Origin: an uncultured Bacteroidales bacterium
GTDB lineage: Bacteria > Bacteroidota > Bacteroidia > Bacteroidales > UBA932
Reading direction: 5' to 3'
Assembly (NCBI GenBank): GCA_905234795.1
Contig: CAJOIQ010000001.1
Location: 124,001 to 188,000 of the forward strand
Length of the DNA stretch: 64,000 bases
Of this stretch, positions 1 to 9,948 are shown one piece after another; the first letter of the stretch is position 1; every line of letters starts with the position of its first letter. Made by a program: the position numbers and the translations under genes. The notes beneath the pieces were generated by a model. That model did not search any database. It saw nothing but the letters and a program-made list of their open reading frames with translations, and had not been told where the DNA came from.

Positions 1-168
1 CCAGTTGGGCAGAGCGGACTCATAATTCTTCTGCTTGTAATACTCCTGATAGTAGGAGAGGTACTTGATGCATTCTGCACTGTCTGCGCCATATTTTCCC
101 TGGGCAGATACTTTCTGCGAGGCGAAAACGGCCATGGCGGCGAAGAAAATAAGGAATAGCTTTTTCAT
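1..168 (-). CDS. Secreted TPR-type protein, N-terminal fragment
   Basis: A 56-codon open frame starts at an ATG at 168-166 and runs off the left edge. It begins with a signal peptide (MKKLFLIFFAAMAVFA, likely cleaved after the SAQ near residue 23). The following stretch, rich in Tyr, Lys and Ala (YLSYYQEYYKQKNYESALPNW), looks like the first helix pair of tetratricopeptide repeats. The gene follows the outer-membrane barrel gene on the same strand after a 43-base gap, so the two may be cotranscribed. The TPR assignment is inference from a short stretch and the C-terminus is not visible. Confidence 0.7.
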   Translation of the reverse strand, partial: MKKLFLIFFAAMAVFASQKVSAQGKYGADSAECIKYLSYYQEYYKQKNYESALPNW

Positions 169-211
169 AACATCAGTATTTTAAATTTTTACATTTTCAA
201 TTATTGTACCA

Positions 212-1507
212 TTATTCATAAGGACGCTTCTGGAACCAGATGTCAAACACGTTGAATCCGATGTTGAAGCCAAAGTAGTTTTCCTTTACCTGGCTGGCGG
301 CAAGGCCGCGTCGGCCGAAGTCCACGCCCAGGGTTAGGCCGTTGTACCAGCGGAAGACGGGAAGGGTCATTCCCAGGGTAACGCCCACGGCATTCACGTG
401 CGCACCGTCCACCGTATAATAGGACTGGTCATAGTATGCACCCATCCGGTATGTGCAGCGGCGCAGGAAATAACGGATATCGGAACGGTTGGGGGTATAT
501 TCCATGCCCGCGCTGATCCTCTGGCCGGCCGAAGGGGCGAAAACCACATCTCCCACGTTGGAGAATCCGCTCACCTGGTCCAGCTTGCTGCGGCTCCAGT
601 CCGTGCGGGTATAATCCACCTCGGCAAAGAATTTATCGGCATACTTGTAGGCAAGTCCCAGACCCAGTTCGTCTCCCAGCATCAGGCCTTTTTCGTCCAG
701 CGTGGCCGATGAACGGGTGCGGTCGTAGCTGCCCAGCTCCCGGTAATGGATGCTGTAACCCTTGAGTTTGGAGGCCAGCTGATAAGTGGCGCCGAAGGTG
801 AGGGAGGATGTGTTGCCCAGCGGCTGAACATACTGAAGGCCGAACTTGGCGCCAAAACTCCTCACCTGCAGGGAGTCTCCGGAATTGGAAGAACGGTAGC
901 TGGCGTCAGAATAGGAAAGGGAAGCCTTCTTGTTGATGTTGCCGAAGTTGTAGTTGAACTGGGCGCCCAGGGACAGGCGGTTTTTCCAGAGGGTGATACC
1001 CGCAGCGGCAAATACTTGATAGACGCCGCCGTTTCCGGAAGAAACGAAGGTCTGTTTACCGGTATCCACGTTGATTTCGGAGGACGATATCTGGTAACCT
1101 ACGTCGCTGACGGGACGCACGCCTGCCATGAAGGCCGTCTTGTTCCACATAGGGAAGGAAATCACGAAATCGTCGATATTGAACACGGTTTGTGCGCCCT
1201 TCTTGCTACCTTCATTATATATGGACATGCGGCCGTTGAGGCCGAAGTCCGACATGAAGGAAAGGGAATCCCTGGCGGTAACCGAAGCCGGATTCATGAT
1301 ATTGATAAACCGGTTGTTGCGGGTAGCGACGCCTACACCTCCCATTCCGCGGTTCCAGGCGGTACCGCTCTGGTGCAAATTACCCATACCGAACACGGAA
1401 TAAGGGGAAAATGCACCGTACGTACCGTCTGTCTGGGCGTTTGCACTCCAGACAGAAACCAGCAGCATAAGAGTTGTCAACCAACCTATTCTCTTACTTA
1501 CTAACAT
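212..1507 (-). CDS. Outer-membrane beta-barrel protein (PorV/FadL-like)
   Basis: This is a 431-residue protein with a signal peptide (MLVSKRIGWLTTLMLLVSVWSANA|Q). The rest shows alternating hydrophobic/polar beta-strand patterning, many Gly and aromatic residues, and an N-terminal stretch (YSVFGMGNLHQSGTAWNRGMGGVGVA) typical of Bacteroidota porin-like barrels related to FadL/PorV. Its start overlaps the 3' end of coaX by 14 bases, so the two are translationally coupled. Substrate and partners cannot be read from the sequence. Confidence 0.75.
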   Translation of the reverse strand: MLVSKRIGWLTTLMLLVSVWSANAQTDGTYGAFSPYSVFGMGNLHQSGTAWNRGMGGVGVATRNNRFINIMNPASVTARDSLSFMSDFGLNGRMSIYNEGSKKGAQTVFNIDDFVISFPMWNKTAFMAGVRPVSDVGYQISSSEINVDTGKQTFVSSGNGGVYQVFAAAGITLWKNRLSLGAQFNYNFGNINKKASLSYSDASYRSSNSGDSLQVRSFGAKFGLQYVQPLGNTSSLTFGATYQLASKLKGYSIHYRELGSYDRTRSSATLDEKGLMLGDELGLGLAYKYADKFFAEVDYTRTDWSRSKLDQVSGFSNVGDVVFAPSAGQRISAGMEYTPNRSDIRYFLRRCTYRMGAYYDQSYYTVDGAHVNAVGVTLGMTLPVFRWYNGLTLGVDFGRRGLAASQVKENYFGFNIGFNVFDIWFQKRPYE

Positions 1508-2213
1508 ATTCGTCAGCTATTAAAGCCAAACCCATCAAAACCAGGTTGCAAATTGCAAAGATGGAACTTTTCATCCGTTTTGCAAAATAATTTGCATCTC
1601 CCCCCGTGAATACGGCTATGTTCTCCGGGTGAAGATTCAGGTAGCCCTCAATTTCAAATATGATGCCTGACACCACTCCGCTCTCGATGGAAGCTACCTC
1701 GGAGAGGCCCGTCTGGGCCGGATTTTCCGGAATTTCCACCAGCGGAAGGGAACGGGAATACCGGCTGAGGGCCTTGAAACGGGTACGGAAACCCAGGGAA
1801 ATATTACCCCCGCGGTACAGGCCTTCCTCATCCGTAAAATCTACGGAAAGGGTGGTGCCGAAGTCCACTATGGTACAACCCTTACCCTTGAAAAGGTAAC
1901 GCGCGGCCAGGATGGACGCCGCTCTGTCGTAGGACAGGTAGGAAGGTAAACCATAACTGATAATGAGCTCTTTATGGTTGTTGTCCAACACCACCAGCTT
2001 ATTGCATTTTCCCTGAAGCACCTGAATGTCGTCCTGGGTGAGCGGAGTGACGGAAGACACCAGTATCACCTCCGGTTTTTCCCGGCCCACGATGGAGAGG
2101 ATGTAGTCCAGATACTTCTCTCCCTGGTAGCGGAAGGTTTTGCCCAGGGTCATTTTTTCGGACCAGGCAGCCTTGAGTGCGGTGTTTCCTATTTCTACTA
2201 CCAAGTTTGACAT
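1494..2213 (-). CDS. coaX: Type III pantothenate kinase
   Basis: The enzyme phosphorylates pantothenate, the first committed step of coenzyme A synthesis, using the acetate-kinase/Hsp70 fold. I place the start at the ATG at 2213 (MSNLVVEIGNT), because a TACTTTTG promoter element lies six bases upstream and would exclude an earlier start at 2231. Visible motifs are the phosphate-binding EIGNTALK near the N-terminus, SYDRAASILAA with the conserved Asp, IVDFGTTLSVDF and the GGNISLG loop. The first motif has Glu where most family members have Asp (DxGNT). The length of 239 residues is normal. Confidence 0.9.
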   Translation of the reverse strand: MSNLVVEIGNTALKAAWSEKMTLGKTFRYQGEKYLDYILSIVGREKPEVILVSSVTPLTQDDIQVLQGKCNKLVVLDNNHKELIISYGLPSYLSYDRAASILAARYLFKGKGCTIVDFGTTLSVDFTDEEGLYRGGNISLGFRTRFKALSRYSRSLPLVEIPENPAQTGLSEVASIESGVVSGIIFEIEGYLNLHPENIAVFTGGDANYFAKRMKSSIFAICNLVLMGLALIADEYVSK

Positions 2214-2219
2214 AGTCTG

Positions 2220-2227
2220 CAAAAGTA
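2220..2227 (-). promoter_or_regulatory. coaX -7 promoter element
   Basis: On the minus strand this reads TACTTTTG, matching the Bacteroidota sigma-ABfr -7 consensus TAnnTTTG. Only six bases separate it from the coaX ATG, so the transcript would have almost no leader. It sits at the end of mfd. Confidence 0.6.
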
Positions 2228-2231
2228 ACAA

Positions 2232-5200
2232 TTATTGCAGTTTTTTCAAAATCTGGAGGGCCTTATCCAGTGAATCCACGCCCCTGGAAACCGTTCTCAG
2301 ACGGCCTCCGTCCTGGTTGAATTTGAAAACGGTACTGTTTTCATTCACCCGGGCCAGCACGGTTTCAAAAGTCTTGGATTTATAATAAGGAGACAGGGGA
2401 TTGTTCACGAAGAACATAATCTGCATTCCGTTCTTCACGATAATCTTCTCGAATCCCAGCCGGGTACCCAGATTCCTTATCTTAACCACATTGAGCAGGT
2501 TTTTCACTTCTTCAGGCAGCGGGCCGAAACGGTCTTCCACCTGTGCGCCGAACCGGTCAATCTCCTTGTCGTCCGTCTGGGCGTCCAAAATCTTGTAAAT
2601 ACGGATTTTCTCGGCGGTAATCTCTATATAATCGTCCGGAATATGGGCGGGTTTGTCGGTTTCTATGGTGCAGTCCTCCACAAACTTCTCTACGGAAGAC
2701 TGAATTTGGATACCGGTTTCCATTCCCAGTTCCTCCATGGCCTCGGACAGGATCTTCTGGTAGGTTTCATATCCCATGTCGGAGATGAATCCGCTCTGTT
2801 CGGCCCCCAGGAGATTACCGGCACCGCGGATGTCCAGGTCCTGCATGGCAATGTTGAATCCGCTGCCCAGGTCACTGAATTCCTCGATGGCGCGCAGCCT
2901 GCGGCGGGCGTCGTCGGAAAGGGAAATGAGCGGCGGCACAATGAGGTAGCAGAATGCCTTGCGGTTGCTTCGGCCCACGCGTCCACGCAGCTGATGCAAG
3001 TCACTCAGGCCGATATTCTGCGCCTGATTGACAATGATGGTGTTGGCGTTGGGAATATCCAGACCGTTCTCGATGATGGTGGTGCACAGCAGCAAGTCAT
3101 AGTCTCCCCGCATAAAGGCCAGCATCCGGTCCTCCAGATCCCGGGATTCCATCTGTCCGTGCGCCACGCAAATCTTCATGTCGGGGACCAGGCGGTGCAG
3201 GATATCGGCAATGGACGGCAGTTCCTCCACCTTGTTGTGCAGGAAGAAGATTTGTCCGCCGCGGTTCAGCTCATAATTGATGATGCTCTTTATTTCATCC
3301 TCGTTGAAAAGGATGATTTCCGTCTGGATGGGGATACGGTTGGGCGGGGGAGTCTGGATGATGGACAGGTCCCGCGCACCCAGCAGGGAAAACTGCAGGG
3401 TACGGGGAATGGGCGTTGCCGTAAGGGTGAGCGTATCCACCGAATGCTTGAACTGGCGCAGTTTTTCCTTGGCCGATACGCCGAATTTCTGTTCCTCGTC
3501 AATGATCAGCAGGCCTAAATCTTTGAATTCAAAGCCGTTACCAAGGATTTTATGAGTGCCTATGAGAATGTCGATGGCGCCTGTTTTCAGCCGTTTCTTA
3601 ATGTCGGTAATCTGCTTGGCACTGCGCAGCCGGCTCACGTATTCTACCGTACACGGTAAATTCTGCAGGCGCGCCTTGAAGGTCTCATAATGCTGTAGGG
3701 AAAGGATGGTAGTAGGTACCAGCACAGCCACCTGTTTGGAGTCGCAAACGGCCTTGAAAGCGGCCCGGATAGCTACTTCCGTCTTACCGAATCCTACGTC
3801 TCCGCACACCAGGCGGTCCATCGGGCAGGTTTCCTCCATATCCTGCTTTACAGCTTTGGTAGCCCTCTCCTGGTCCGGAGTATCCTCGTACATAAAGGAG
3901 GATTCCAACTCTTCCTGCAGGTAAGTGTCCGGAGAAAAAGCAAAGCCTTTAGCCGCCCGCCGCTTGGCATAGAGTTGGATGAGTTCCTTGGCAATATCCT
4001 TTACGCGGGATTTGGCGGCCGATTTCAGGTTACCCCAGGTTTTGGAGCCCAGTTTGTTGATGCGAGGCGCCTCCCCCTCCTTGGAACGGAAGCGGGAAAT
4101 CTTGTGTAAGGAATGAACCGACACAAACACCACATCCCCTCCCTGATACTGCAGTTTCACTACCTCGTGTACCCGGCCGAAGTCATCCTTCATCTTCACC
4201 AGACCGCCGAAAACACCCACACCGTGGTCAATGTGCACAACATAATCTCCCAGATTGAAGGCGCTCAGATCGTTCAGGGTAAGTTGTTCGCTCTTTTCCA
4301 CCGTACGGCGCATACGCACACGGTGGAAACGGTCAAAGATTTCATGGTCCGTGTACCAGCAAACCTTATCCTCGTTGTCTATAAAGCCGGAATGGATGTT
4401 CTTTCCCTTTACAAATTCCGGCAGCGGCGTGTTTTCTTCCTGCAGGATAATGGAACGAAGGCGCTCCAGCTGGTTTTCCTTTTCTCCAAAGATGTAAACC
4501 TTGTAGTTGTTTTCCATCTTGGTGCGGATATCGGAGAGCAGCAGTTCGAAACTCTTATTGAAGACCGGCTGGGGAGAAATATTGAATTTGACGGAAGGGA
4601 CATCCTGCCGCTGGAGCGGAATATCCAGGAAAACATGCTTGAATGTAAGGGAATCGGCAAAGAAATCCTTCTCCCTGTACATATCCGACGAATCCAGCCA
4701 CACGGTGGTATCGGCAGGTAAAAGCGTGAGCAGGCTCTCCCCTTCTCCCTCTTCCGTTTCCTTAGCGGCGATGTCCGGATAAATATCGGCCCGAGACAGG
4801 GAATCGATAGAAAGCTGGGTATTGCAGTCGAAGGTATGGATCTTATCTACCTCGTTGCCAAAAAAACTGATACGGTAGGGCTTGTCCAGGGAATAGGAAA
4901 ATACATCAATCACGGCTCCGCGCACCGCAAACTGACCGGGAGCGCTCACAAAATCCACTTTCTCGAATCCCTCCCCAATCAGGCGCGTCTGTAAAGACTG
5001 ATAGGGGATTTCTTTGCCCACCTTTATGGTAAACAGGGCATCGGAGAGTTTCTGGGCCGACGGCAACTTTTCCTCCAGCGCCTCCGGATAGGTTACAATA
5101 AAGAGTAATTCTTCATCGGCCTTATTCAGCAATTTGCCGATGGCGGCTGTACGCTGGACACCCAGGGAGGATTTATAGTTGCTTCTTTCGACGCTTTTAC

Positions 5201-5429
5201 CGGATTCGGGAAGGAAGAAGATACAATCTCCTTCTACCATATTATATAAGTCGGCGCTGCAGTATTCGGCCGATTCCCGGGTAGGGAGAATAATGAGATG
5301 AGTTCCGTTTTTGGCAATTTGGGAAACAACAGCCCAGCGTGCCGACAAAAAAAGCCCGCTGCAAAAGGCTTCTTCACCGTTTTGAAGTTTCTTTTGCAGG
5401 AGCGTTGAGGAATTTACACTTATCAACAT
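2232..5429 (-). CDS. mfd: Transcription-repair coupling factor Mfd
   Basis: Mfd displaces RNA polymerase stalled at DNA lesions and recruits UvrA. In order, the protein has UvrB-like N-terminal domains, a CarD-like RNA polymerase interaction domain (LNDLSAFNLGDYVVHIDHGVGVFGG), a superfamily 2 translocase with Walker A GDVGFGKTEVAIRA and a DEEQKFG Walker B box, motifs such as TATPIPRTLQFSLLG and QLRGRVGRS, and a TRCF C-terminal domain. I chose the start at 5429 (MLISVNSS), giving 1065 residues. An in-frame ATG at 5474 exists, but the extra 15 codons lie in tandem DnaA-box-like repeats and look non-coding. Confidence 0.95.
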   Translation of the reverse strand: MLISVNSSTLLQKKLQNGEEAFCSGLFLSARWAVVSQIAKNGTHLIILPTRESAEYCSADLYNMVEGDCIFFLPESGKSVERSNYKSSLGVQRTAAIGKLLNKADEELLFIVTYPEALEEKLPSAQKLSDALFTIKVGKEIPYQSLQTRLIGEGFEKVDFVSAPGQFAVRGAVIDVFSYSLDKPYRISFFGNEVDKIHTFDCNTQLSIDSLSRADIYPDIAAKETEEGEGESLLTLLPADTTVWLDSSDMYREKDFFADSLTFKHVFLDIPLQRQDVPSVKFNISPQPVFNKSFELLLSDIRTKMENNYKVYIFGEKENQLERLRSIILQEENTPLPEFVKGKNIHSGFIDNEDKVCWYTDHEIFDRFHRVRMRRTVEKSEQLTLNDLSAFNLGDYVVHIDHGVGVFGGLVKMKDDFGRVHEVVKLQYQGGDVVFVSVHSLHKISRFRSKEGEAPRINKLGSKTWGNLKSAAKSRVKDIAKELIQLYAKRRAAKGFAFSPDTYLQEELESSFMYEDTPDQERATKAVKQDMEETCPMDRLVCGDVGFGKTEVAIRAAFKAVCDSKQVAVLVPTTILSLQHYETFKARLQNLPCTVEYVSRLRSAKQITDIKKRLKTGAIDILIGTHKILGNGFEFKDLGLLIIDEEQKFGVSAKEKLRQFKHSVDTLTLTATPIPRTLQFSLLGARDLSIIQTPPPNRIPIQTEIILFNEDEIKSIINYELNRGGQIFFLHNKVEELPSIADILHRLVPDMKICVAHGQMESRDLEDRMLAFMRGDYDLLLCTTIIENGLDIPNANTIIVNQAQNIGLSDLHQLRGRVGRSNRKAFCYLIVPPLISLSDDARRRLRAIEEFSDLGSGFNIAMQDLDIRGAGNLLGAEQSGFISDMGYETYQKILSEAMEELGMETGIQIQSSVEKFVEDCTIETDKPAHIPDDYIEITAEKIRIYKILDAQTDDKEIDRFGAQVEDRFGPLPEEVKNLLNVVKIRNLGTRLGFEKIIVKNGMQIMFFVNNPLSPYYKSKTFETVLARVNENSTVFKFNQDGGRLRTVSRGVDSLDKALQILKKLQ

Positions 5430-5640
5430 TTCCCTCGTTTTCCCTGTTGATAACCTGTTTATAACCCTGTTCATAACTCAATCACCGCCGGGGTGGTTGA
5501 AATGTTCACATCCCGTTCACACGGAACCAACAGGTTTTCAACACTAAATATTTAATATATTTTATTGATTTTTAGATACTTATATAAGTTATTAACTTTT
5601 CAACAACCGTATCAAAAACAACAAAAAACAAAAATAAAAA
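5418..5640. other. AT-rich divergent region with DnaA-box-like repeats (candidate oriC)
   Basis: TTATCAACA lies at 5420-5428. Its reverse form TGTTGATAA is at 5445-5453, followed at regular spacing by TGTTTATAA (5456-5464) and TGTTCATAA (5468-5476), each preceded by CC. About 60 bases on there is a strongly AT-rich stretch (about 5543-5595) that could serve as an unwinding element. Genes on either side point away. Each box differs by one or two bases from the classical TTATCCACA. An origin is only a candidate; the region may simply hold the mfd and ruvB promoters. Confidence 0.3.
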
Positions 5641-5642
5641 AC

Positions 5643-5650
5643 TATATTTG
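5643..5650 (+). promoter_or_regulatory. ruvB -7 promoter element
   Basis: TATATTTG matches TAnnTTTG and lies 26 bases before the ruvB ATG. No clear TTTG -33 box is present at the expected distance. Confidence 0.55.
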
Positions 5651-5676
5651 TATCTGAATTTAAAGCCAGTCAACGT

Positions 5677-6717
5677 ATGTCCGACTTCGATCCTCACGAC
5701 ACAATAGACCACAAAGATAGTGAATTTGAAGGAATAATCCGTCCGCAGGGGCTGGAGGATTTTACCGGCCAGAAGGAAATCGTATCCAATCTGGGTATCT
5801 ATATCAAGGCCGCAAAAATGCGCGGAGAAGCGCTGGATCATGTCCTTTTCCACGGCCCTCCCGGACTGGGAAAAACCACCCTGGCCCATATCATCGCCAA
5901 CGAGATGGGGGTGAATATGAAGGTGACGTCCGGTCCCGTGCTGGACAAACCCGGAGACCTGGCCGGCCTGCTCACCTCCCTGGAAACGGGAGATGTCCTC
6001 TTTATTGACGAAATCCACCGGCTCTCACCCGAAGTGGAAGAGTATCTGTACTCGGCCATGGAGGACTATGTGATTGACATTATGATTGACAAAGGCCCCG
6101 GAGCCCGTTCCGTGCGCATTTCCCTGAATCCTTTCACCCTGGTGGGTGCCACCACCCGCAGCGGTCTGCTCACCGCGCCGCTCAGGGACCGTTTCGGCAT
6201 CAACTGCGCGCTGGAATATTATGATACGGAGGACCTGAAGAAGATTGTGCTTCGTTCGGCCCGCATCCTACAGCTGGATATCGACGAGGATGCCGCCTAT
6301 GAGATTGCCCTTCGCAGCCGCGGTACCGCCCGTATCGCCAATGCTTTATTGAAGCGTGTGAGAGACTTTGCCCAGGTGCTTGGAGACGGACGTATCAATC
6401 TGGAAATTACGCGCTTTGCCTTGAACAAACTCAAGATTGACAAGCGCGGCCTGGATGCCATCGATAACAAGATCCTGCGCACCCTAATCCTTACTTTCAA
6501 GGGTGGACCTGTTGGCATCGGCACCCTGGCCACTTCCGTGAGCGAGGACGCCGGCACCCTGGAAGAAGTCTATGAACCTTTCCTTATTAAGGAAGGTTTC
6601 ATTATCCGCACTCCCCGCGGCCGCGTTGCCACCGAGCAAACCTATGCCCACCTGGGTATGGAAGCCTATCTGAACCAGCGAAAATATAATCCGGACGAAA
6701 GCGGTTCGCTCTTTTAG
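5677..6717 (+). CDS. ruvB: Holliday junction branch migration ATPase RuvB
   Basis: RuvB is the AAA+ motor that, with RuvA and RuvC, drives branch migration of Holliday junctions. The 346-residue protein has Walker [13 protein letters not shown], Walker [11 protein letters not shown], sensor 1 [10 protein letters not shown], the arginine-finger region APLRDRFG, and a C-terminal winged helix ([10 protein letters not shown] ... [20 protein letters not shown]). Length and motif order are canonical. ruvA is about 28 kb away on the other strand, so the two are not an operon here. Confidence 0.97.
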   Translation: MSDFDPHDTIDHKDSEFEGIIRPQGLEDFTGQKEIVSNLGIYIKAAKMRGEALDHVLFHGPPGLGKTTLAHIIANEMGVNMKVTSGPVLDKPGDLAGLLTSLETGDVLFIDEIHRLSPEVEEYLYSAMEDYVIDIMIDKGPGARSVRISLNPFTLVGATTRSGLLTAPLRDRFGINCALEYYDTEDLKKIVLRSARILQLDIDEDAAYEIALRSRGTARIANALLKRVRDFAQVLGDGRINLEITRFALNKLKIDKRGLDAIDNKILRTLILTFKGGPVGIGTLATSVSEDAGTLEEVYEPFLIKEGFIIRTPRGRVATEQTYAHLGMEAYLNQRKYNPDESGSLF

Positions 6718-6750
6718 CTAAAAAATCACAATTTATTCCGGAAAAATGCT

Positions 6751-6758
6751 TATTTTTG
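6751..6758 (+). promoter_or_regulatory. sdhA -7 promoter element
   Basis: TATTTTTG matches TAnnTTTG. It lies 29 bases before the flavoprotein ATG in the short AT-rich gap after ruvB. Confidence 0.55.
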
Positions 6759-6787
6759 CAAAAGACAATACCAATTAATAAATATTT

Positions 6788-8737
6788 ATGGCAGATCCTA
6801 AATTGATTTCCAAGATTCCGGAAGGACCGCTCAAGGACAAATGGTCCAAGCGTAAAAACTCTATCCGGGTTGTTTCTCCCAACAACAAACGGAAACTGGA
6901 AGTGATTGTGGTAGGTACCGGTCTTGGCGGAGCTTCGGCAGCTGCATCTCTGGGTGAGATGGGCTACAACGTCAAGATTTTCTGCATCAGCGATTCTCCC
7001 CGCCGTGCGCACTCCATTGCTGCACAGGGCGGTATCAATGCTGCAAAGAACTACCAGAACGACAATGACTCCGTGTCCCGTCTGTTCTTCGACACCGTGA
7101 AGGGTGGTGACTACCGCAGCCGTGAGGCCAACGTTTATCGTTTGGCCGAGGTGAGTGCCGCCATCATCGACCAGTGCGTGGCTCAGGGTGTTCCCTTCGC
7201 CCGTGAATACGGCGGATACCTGGCCAACCGTTCCTTCGGCGGCGTGCAGGTAAGCCGTACCTTCTATGCCCGCGGACAAACCGGTCAGCAGCTGTTGCTG
7301 GGTGCCTATGCTTCCCTGAACAAGGAAATTGCCGCCGGCACCGTGAAGAGTTATCCCCGTCACGAGATGCTGGATCTGGTCATCATCAACGGTGAAGCCA
7401 AGGGTATCATCGCCCGCAACCTGGTAACCGGAGAAATAGAGCGTTTCGGCGCTCACGCCGTGGTGCTGGCCACCGGTGGTTATGGAAATACCTATTTCCT
7501 TTCCACCAACGCCATGAACTCCAACGGTTCCGCCGCCATGCAGGCCTACCGTAAGGGTGCTTTCTTCGCCAATCCTTGCTTTGCACAGATTCACCCCACC
7601 TGTATTCCGGTTCACGGAGACCAGCAGTGCAAACTTACGCTCATGAGTGAATCCCTGCGCAACGACGGCCGTATCTGGGTTCCCAAGAAGAAGGAAGACG
7701 TGATGAGACTTCGCAAGCACGAGGTTAAACCTTCCCAGATTCCCGAAGAAGACCGCGACTACTATCTGGAGCGCCGTTATCCGGCCTTCGGCAACCTGGT
7801 TCCCCGTGACGTGGCTTCCCGCGCCGCCAAGGAGCGTTGCGACGCCGGTTTCGGCGTCAATGAGACCGGCCTTGCCGTGTTCCTGGATTTTGCCGATGCC
7901 ATCAAGCGTCTGGGTCACCAGAGAGTGGAAGAGCGTTATGGCAACCTGTTCCAGATGTACGAGAAAATTACTTCCACTTCTCCCTGGGAGGAGCCGATGA
8001 TGATTTATCCCGCCATCCACTACACCATGGGCGGTCTTTGGGTAGACTACGACCTCCAGACCACCATCCCCGGCCTGTACGCCATCGGTGAAGCTAATTT
8101 CAGCGACCACGGCGGAAACCGTCTGGGTGCATCGGCCCTGATGCAGGGTTTGGCCGACGGTTACTTCATACTGCCTTATACCATCGGAGATTACCTTTCC
8201 CATAAATTTGCCGAGCCTAAGACCGATATCAACGCCCCCGAATTCGAGGAAGCCGAGAAAAAGGTGAAAGAGCGCATTGAAAAACTCTTTGCCGTCAAGG
8301 GTACCGAAACCGTGGACAGCATCCACAAGAAGCTGGGTCACATTATGTGGGAGTATGTGGGTATGGCCCGTAACGAGGCCGGCCTGAAGAAAGCCATCGA
8401 AGAGATTGGTAAACTGCGGGAAGAATTCTGGAAGACGGTGCGCGTTCCCGGAACCAACGGGGAAGTGAACCAGGAACTGGAAAAAGCCCTTCGTCTGGTA
8501 GATTTCTTTGATATTGGAGAACTGATGGCCCGCGACGCCCTTAACCGTAAGGAATCCTGCGGCGGTCACTTCCGTGAGGAAATGCAGACCGAAGAAGGAG
8601 AAACCAAGCGTGACGACGAACACTTCATGTATGTAGCTGCCTGGGAGTACAAGGGAGAAGGGAAGGAGCCCGAACTGCACAAGGAAGATCTCGTTTACGA
8701 AAATATCAAGATTGTCACCCGTAACTATAAAGACTAA
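6788..8737 (+). CDS. sdhA: Fumarate reductase/succinate dehydrogenase flavoprotein subunit
   Basis: This is the catalytic FAD subunit (649 residues) that interconverts fumarate and succinate at the inner face of the membrane. In a fermentative Bacteroidales it most likely works as fumarate reductase. The dinucleotide-binding motif is [18 protein letters not shown] near residue 40. The FAD-linking histidine is in [13 protein letters not shown] (H75). Substrate-loop motifs [13 protein letters not shown] and [15 protein letters not shown] are present. It is the long, Bacteroides-type form. sdhB follows after 8 bases. The cytochrome b subunit gene that normally precedes it in this phylum is not here; ruvB occupies that place. 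Confidence 0.96.
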   Translation: MADPKLISKIPEGPLKDKWSKRKNSIRVVSPNNKRKLEVIVVGTGLGGASAAASLGEMGYNVKIFCISDSPRRAHSIAAQGGINAAKNYQNDNDSVSRLFFDTVKGGDYRSREANVYRLAEVSAAIIDQCVAQGVPFAREYGGYLANRSFGGVQVSRTFYARGQTGQQLLLGAYASLNKEIAAGTVKSYPRHEMLDLVIINGEAKGIIARNLVTGEIERFGAHAVVLATGGYGNTYFLSTNAMNSNGSAAMQAYRKGAFFANPCFAQIHPTCIPVHGDQQCKLTLMSESLRNDGRIWVPKKKEDVMRLRKHEVKPSQIPEEDRDYYLERRYPAFGNLVPRDVASRAAKERCDAGFGVNETGLAVFLDFADAIKRLGHQRVEERYGNLFQMYEKITSTSPWEEPMMIYPAIHYTMGGLWVDYDLQTTIPGLYAIGEANFSDHGGNRLGASALMQGLADGYFILPYTIGDYLSHKFAEPKTDINAPEFEEAEKKVKERIEKLFAVKGTETVDSIHKKLGHIMWEYVGMARNEAGLKKAIEEIGKLREEFWKTVRVPGTNGEVNQELEKALRLVDFFDIGELMARDALNRKESCGGHFREEMQTEEGETKRDDEHFMYVAAWEYKGEGKEPELHKEDLVYENIKIVTRNYKD

Positions 8738-8745
8738 TCCCGACT

Positions 8746-9489
8746 ATGGAATATAATGTGAAAGTATGGCGTCAGAAGAACGCCAAAGCAAAAGGCCATT
8801 TCGAGACCTACCACGTTACGGATGTGGAGGAAGATGCATCTTTCCTCGAAATGCTGGATATTCTGAACGATCAACTCATTCGTAAGGGTGTTGAACCCAT
8901 CGCTTTTGACCACGACTGCCGTGAAGGTATCTGCGGTGCCTGTTCCCTGTATGTGGACGGCCGTGCCCACGGTCCCGACGACCAGGTGACTACCTGCCAG
9001 CTATTCATGCGTCACTTCAAACCCGGCGCCACCATTACCGTGGAACCCTGGCGCAGCGGCGCTTTCCCGGTGATTAAGGACCTGATGGTGGACCGTACCG
9101 CCTTCGATAAAATCATGCAGGCCGGCGGTTTCATCACCGTACGTGCCGGCAGCGCCCAGGACGGCAATACCATCCTTATTCCGCATGACGATGCCGAACT
9201 GTCCATGGATGCAGCCGCCTGCGTAGGTTGCGGCGCCTGTGTTGCCACCTGTAAGAACGGTAGTGCCATGCTGTTTGTGGCCGCCCGTGTGAGCTCCCTG
9301 GCCCTGCTGCCGCAGGGCAGGCCCGAAGCCGCCCGCCGCGCCCGCGCCATGGTAGCCAAGATGGACGAGCTGGGCTTTGGTAACTGTACCAATACCCGCG
9401 CCTGTGAGATGGAATGCCCTAAACACGTCACCATCGACCATATCGCCCGCCTGAACCGTGAATATTTGAAGGCAAGATTCAGCGAATAA
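8746..9489 (+). CDS. sdhB: Fumarate reductase/succinate dehydrogenase iron-sulfur subunit
   Basis: This subunit carries electrons between the flavoprotein and the quinone-binding membrane anchor through three Fe-S clusters. [2Fe-2S] ligands are C58, C63, C66 and C84. The second motif is C159, C162, C165 and C169 ([11 protein letters not shown]). The third is C214, C220 and C224 ([12 protein letters not shown]). The length of 247 residues fits the family. It is cotranscribed with sdhA and followed by a strong terminator. Confidence 0.96.
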   Translation: MEYNVKVWRQKNAKAKGHFETYHVTDVEEDASFLEMLDILNDQLIRKGVEPIAFDHDCREGICGACSLYVDGRAHGPDDQVTTCQLFMRHFKPGATITVEPWRSGAFPVIKDLMVDRTAFDKIMQAGGFITVRAGSAQDGNTILIPHDDAELSMDAAACVGCGACVATCKNGSAMLFVAARVSSLALLPQGRPEAARRARAMVAKMDELGFGNCTNTRACEMECPKHVTIDHIARLNREYLKARFSE

Positions 9490-9513
9490 GAATAATCGCC
9501 TTTCAGTTTTTAG

Positions 9514-9547
9514 TCCGGTTCTCTCCATCAGGGAACCGGATTTTTTT
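9514..9547 (+). terminator. Rho-independent terminator after sdhB
   Basis: A perfect 8-bp stem (TCCGGTTC at 9514-9521 with GAACCGGA at 9533-9540) and an 11-base loop are followed by seven T. Confidence 0.85.
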
Positions 9548-9948
9548 AGTGAGTTAAGCAACGTTTTCCTAAAAATTTCATCTATATATATAAGGTATAA
9601 TTAAAAAAGGAAAAAGCTTTTTGTTTAAAAGATTCAGTACAGATAACCTTCTGTTATAAGACTTTAATAAATTATTAAAAAATTTTACACTTAAAAATTA
9701 TAATGAATATTTGCAATTTTATCACAATTTTTAAGTATATTAGTCCCGATTTTGTTTTACAAAGTTTTTAAAAAAGCTATTAACCTATTAAAATAGCAGA
9801 AAATACACATAAATTGCGCTTGCAAAATTGAAATTGTTTTTCAATCTTTGCAACCGCGTATCGTTGTTTTTACACGTGCGTTTTAGTGTATTCGATGCAG
9901 AAAATACTTTTGTATCAATATTTATGTTTAACTAATCAAAAAAGGCTT
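9548..9948. other. AT-rich gene-free stretch upstream of susC
   Basis: About 400 bases with no plausible coding frame and strong A/T richness (oligo-A and oligo-T tracts around 9595-9790). It presumably holds the control region of the SusC operon. I see no ECF operator or riboswitch that I can name. Confidence 0.5.
9905..9912 (+). promoter_or_regulatory. susC -7 promoter element
   Basis: TACTTTTG matches TAnnTTTG, 36 bases before the ATG at 9949. It overlaps an upstream in-frame ATG at 9886, which argues against the longer N-terminus. Confidence 0.45.

Noticed and set aside
5430..5474. Longer N-terminus for Mfd starting at 5474
   Set aside because: The 15 extra codons fall in the tandem TGTTnATAA repeats and do not resemble an Mfd N-terminus; the ATG at 5429 fits better.
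9886..9948. Longer N-terminus for SusC from the ATG at 9886
   Set aside because: It would overlap the TACTTTTG promoter box and spoil the signal peptide that starts cleanly at 9949.
9548..9948. Small RNA or riboswitch in the AT-rich susC leader
   Set aside because: No stable hairpin with T-run or known motif could be seen; composition alone is not evidence.
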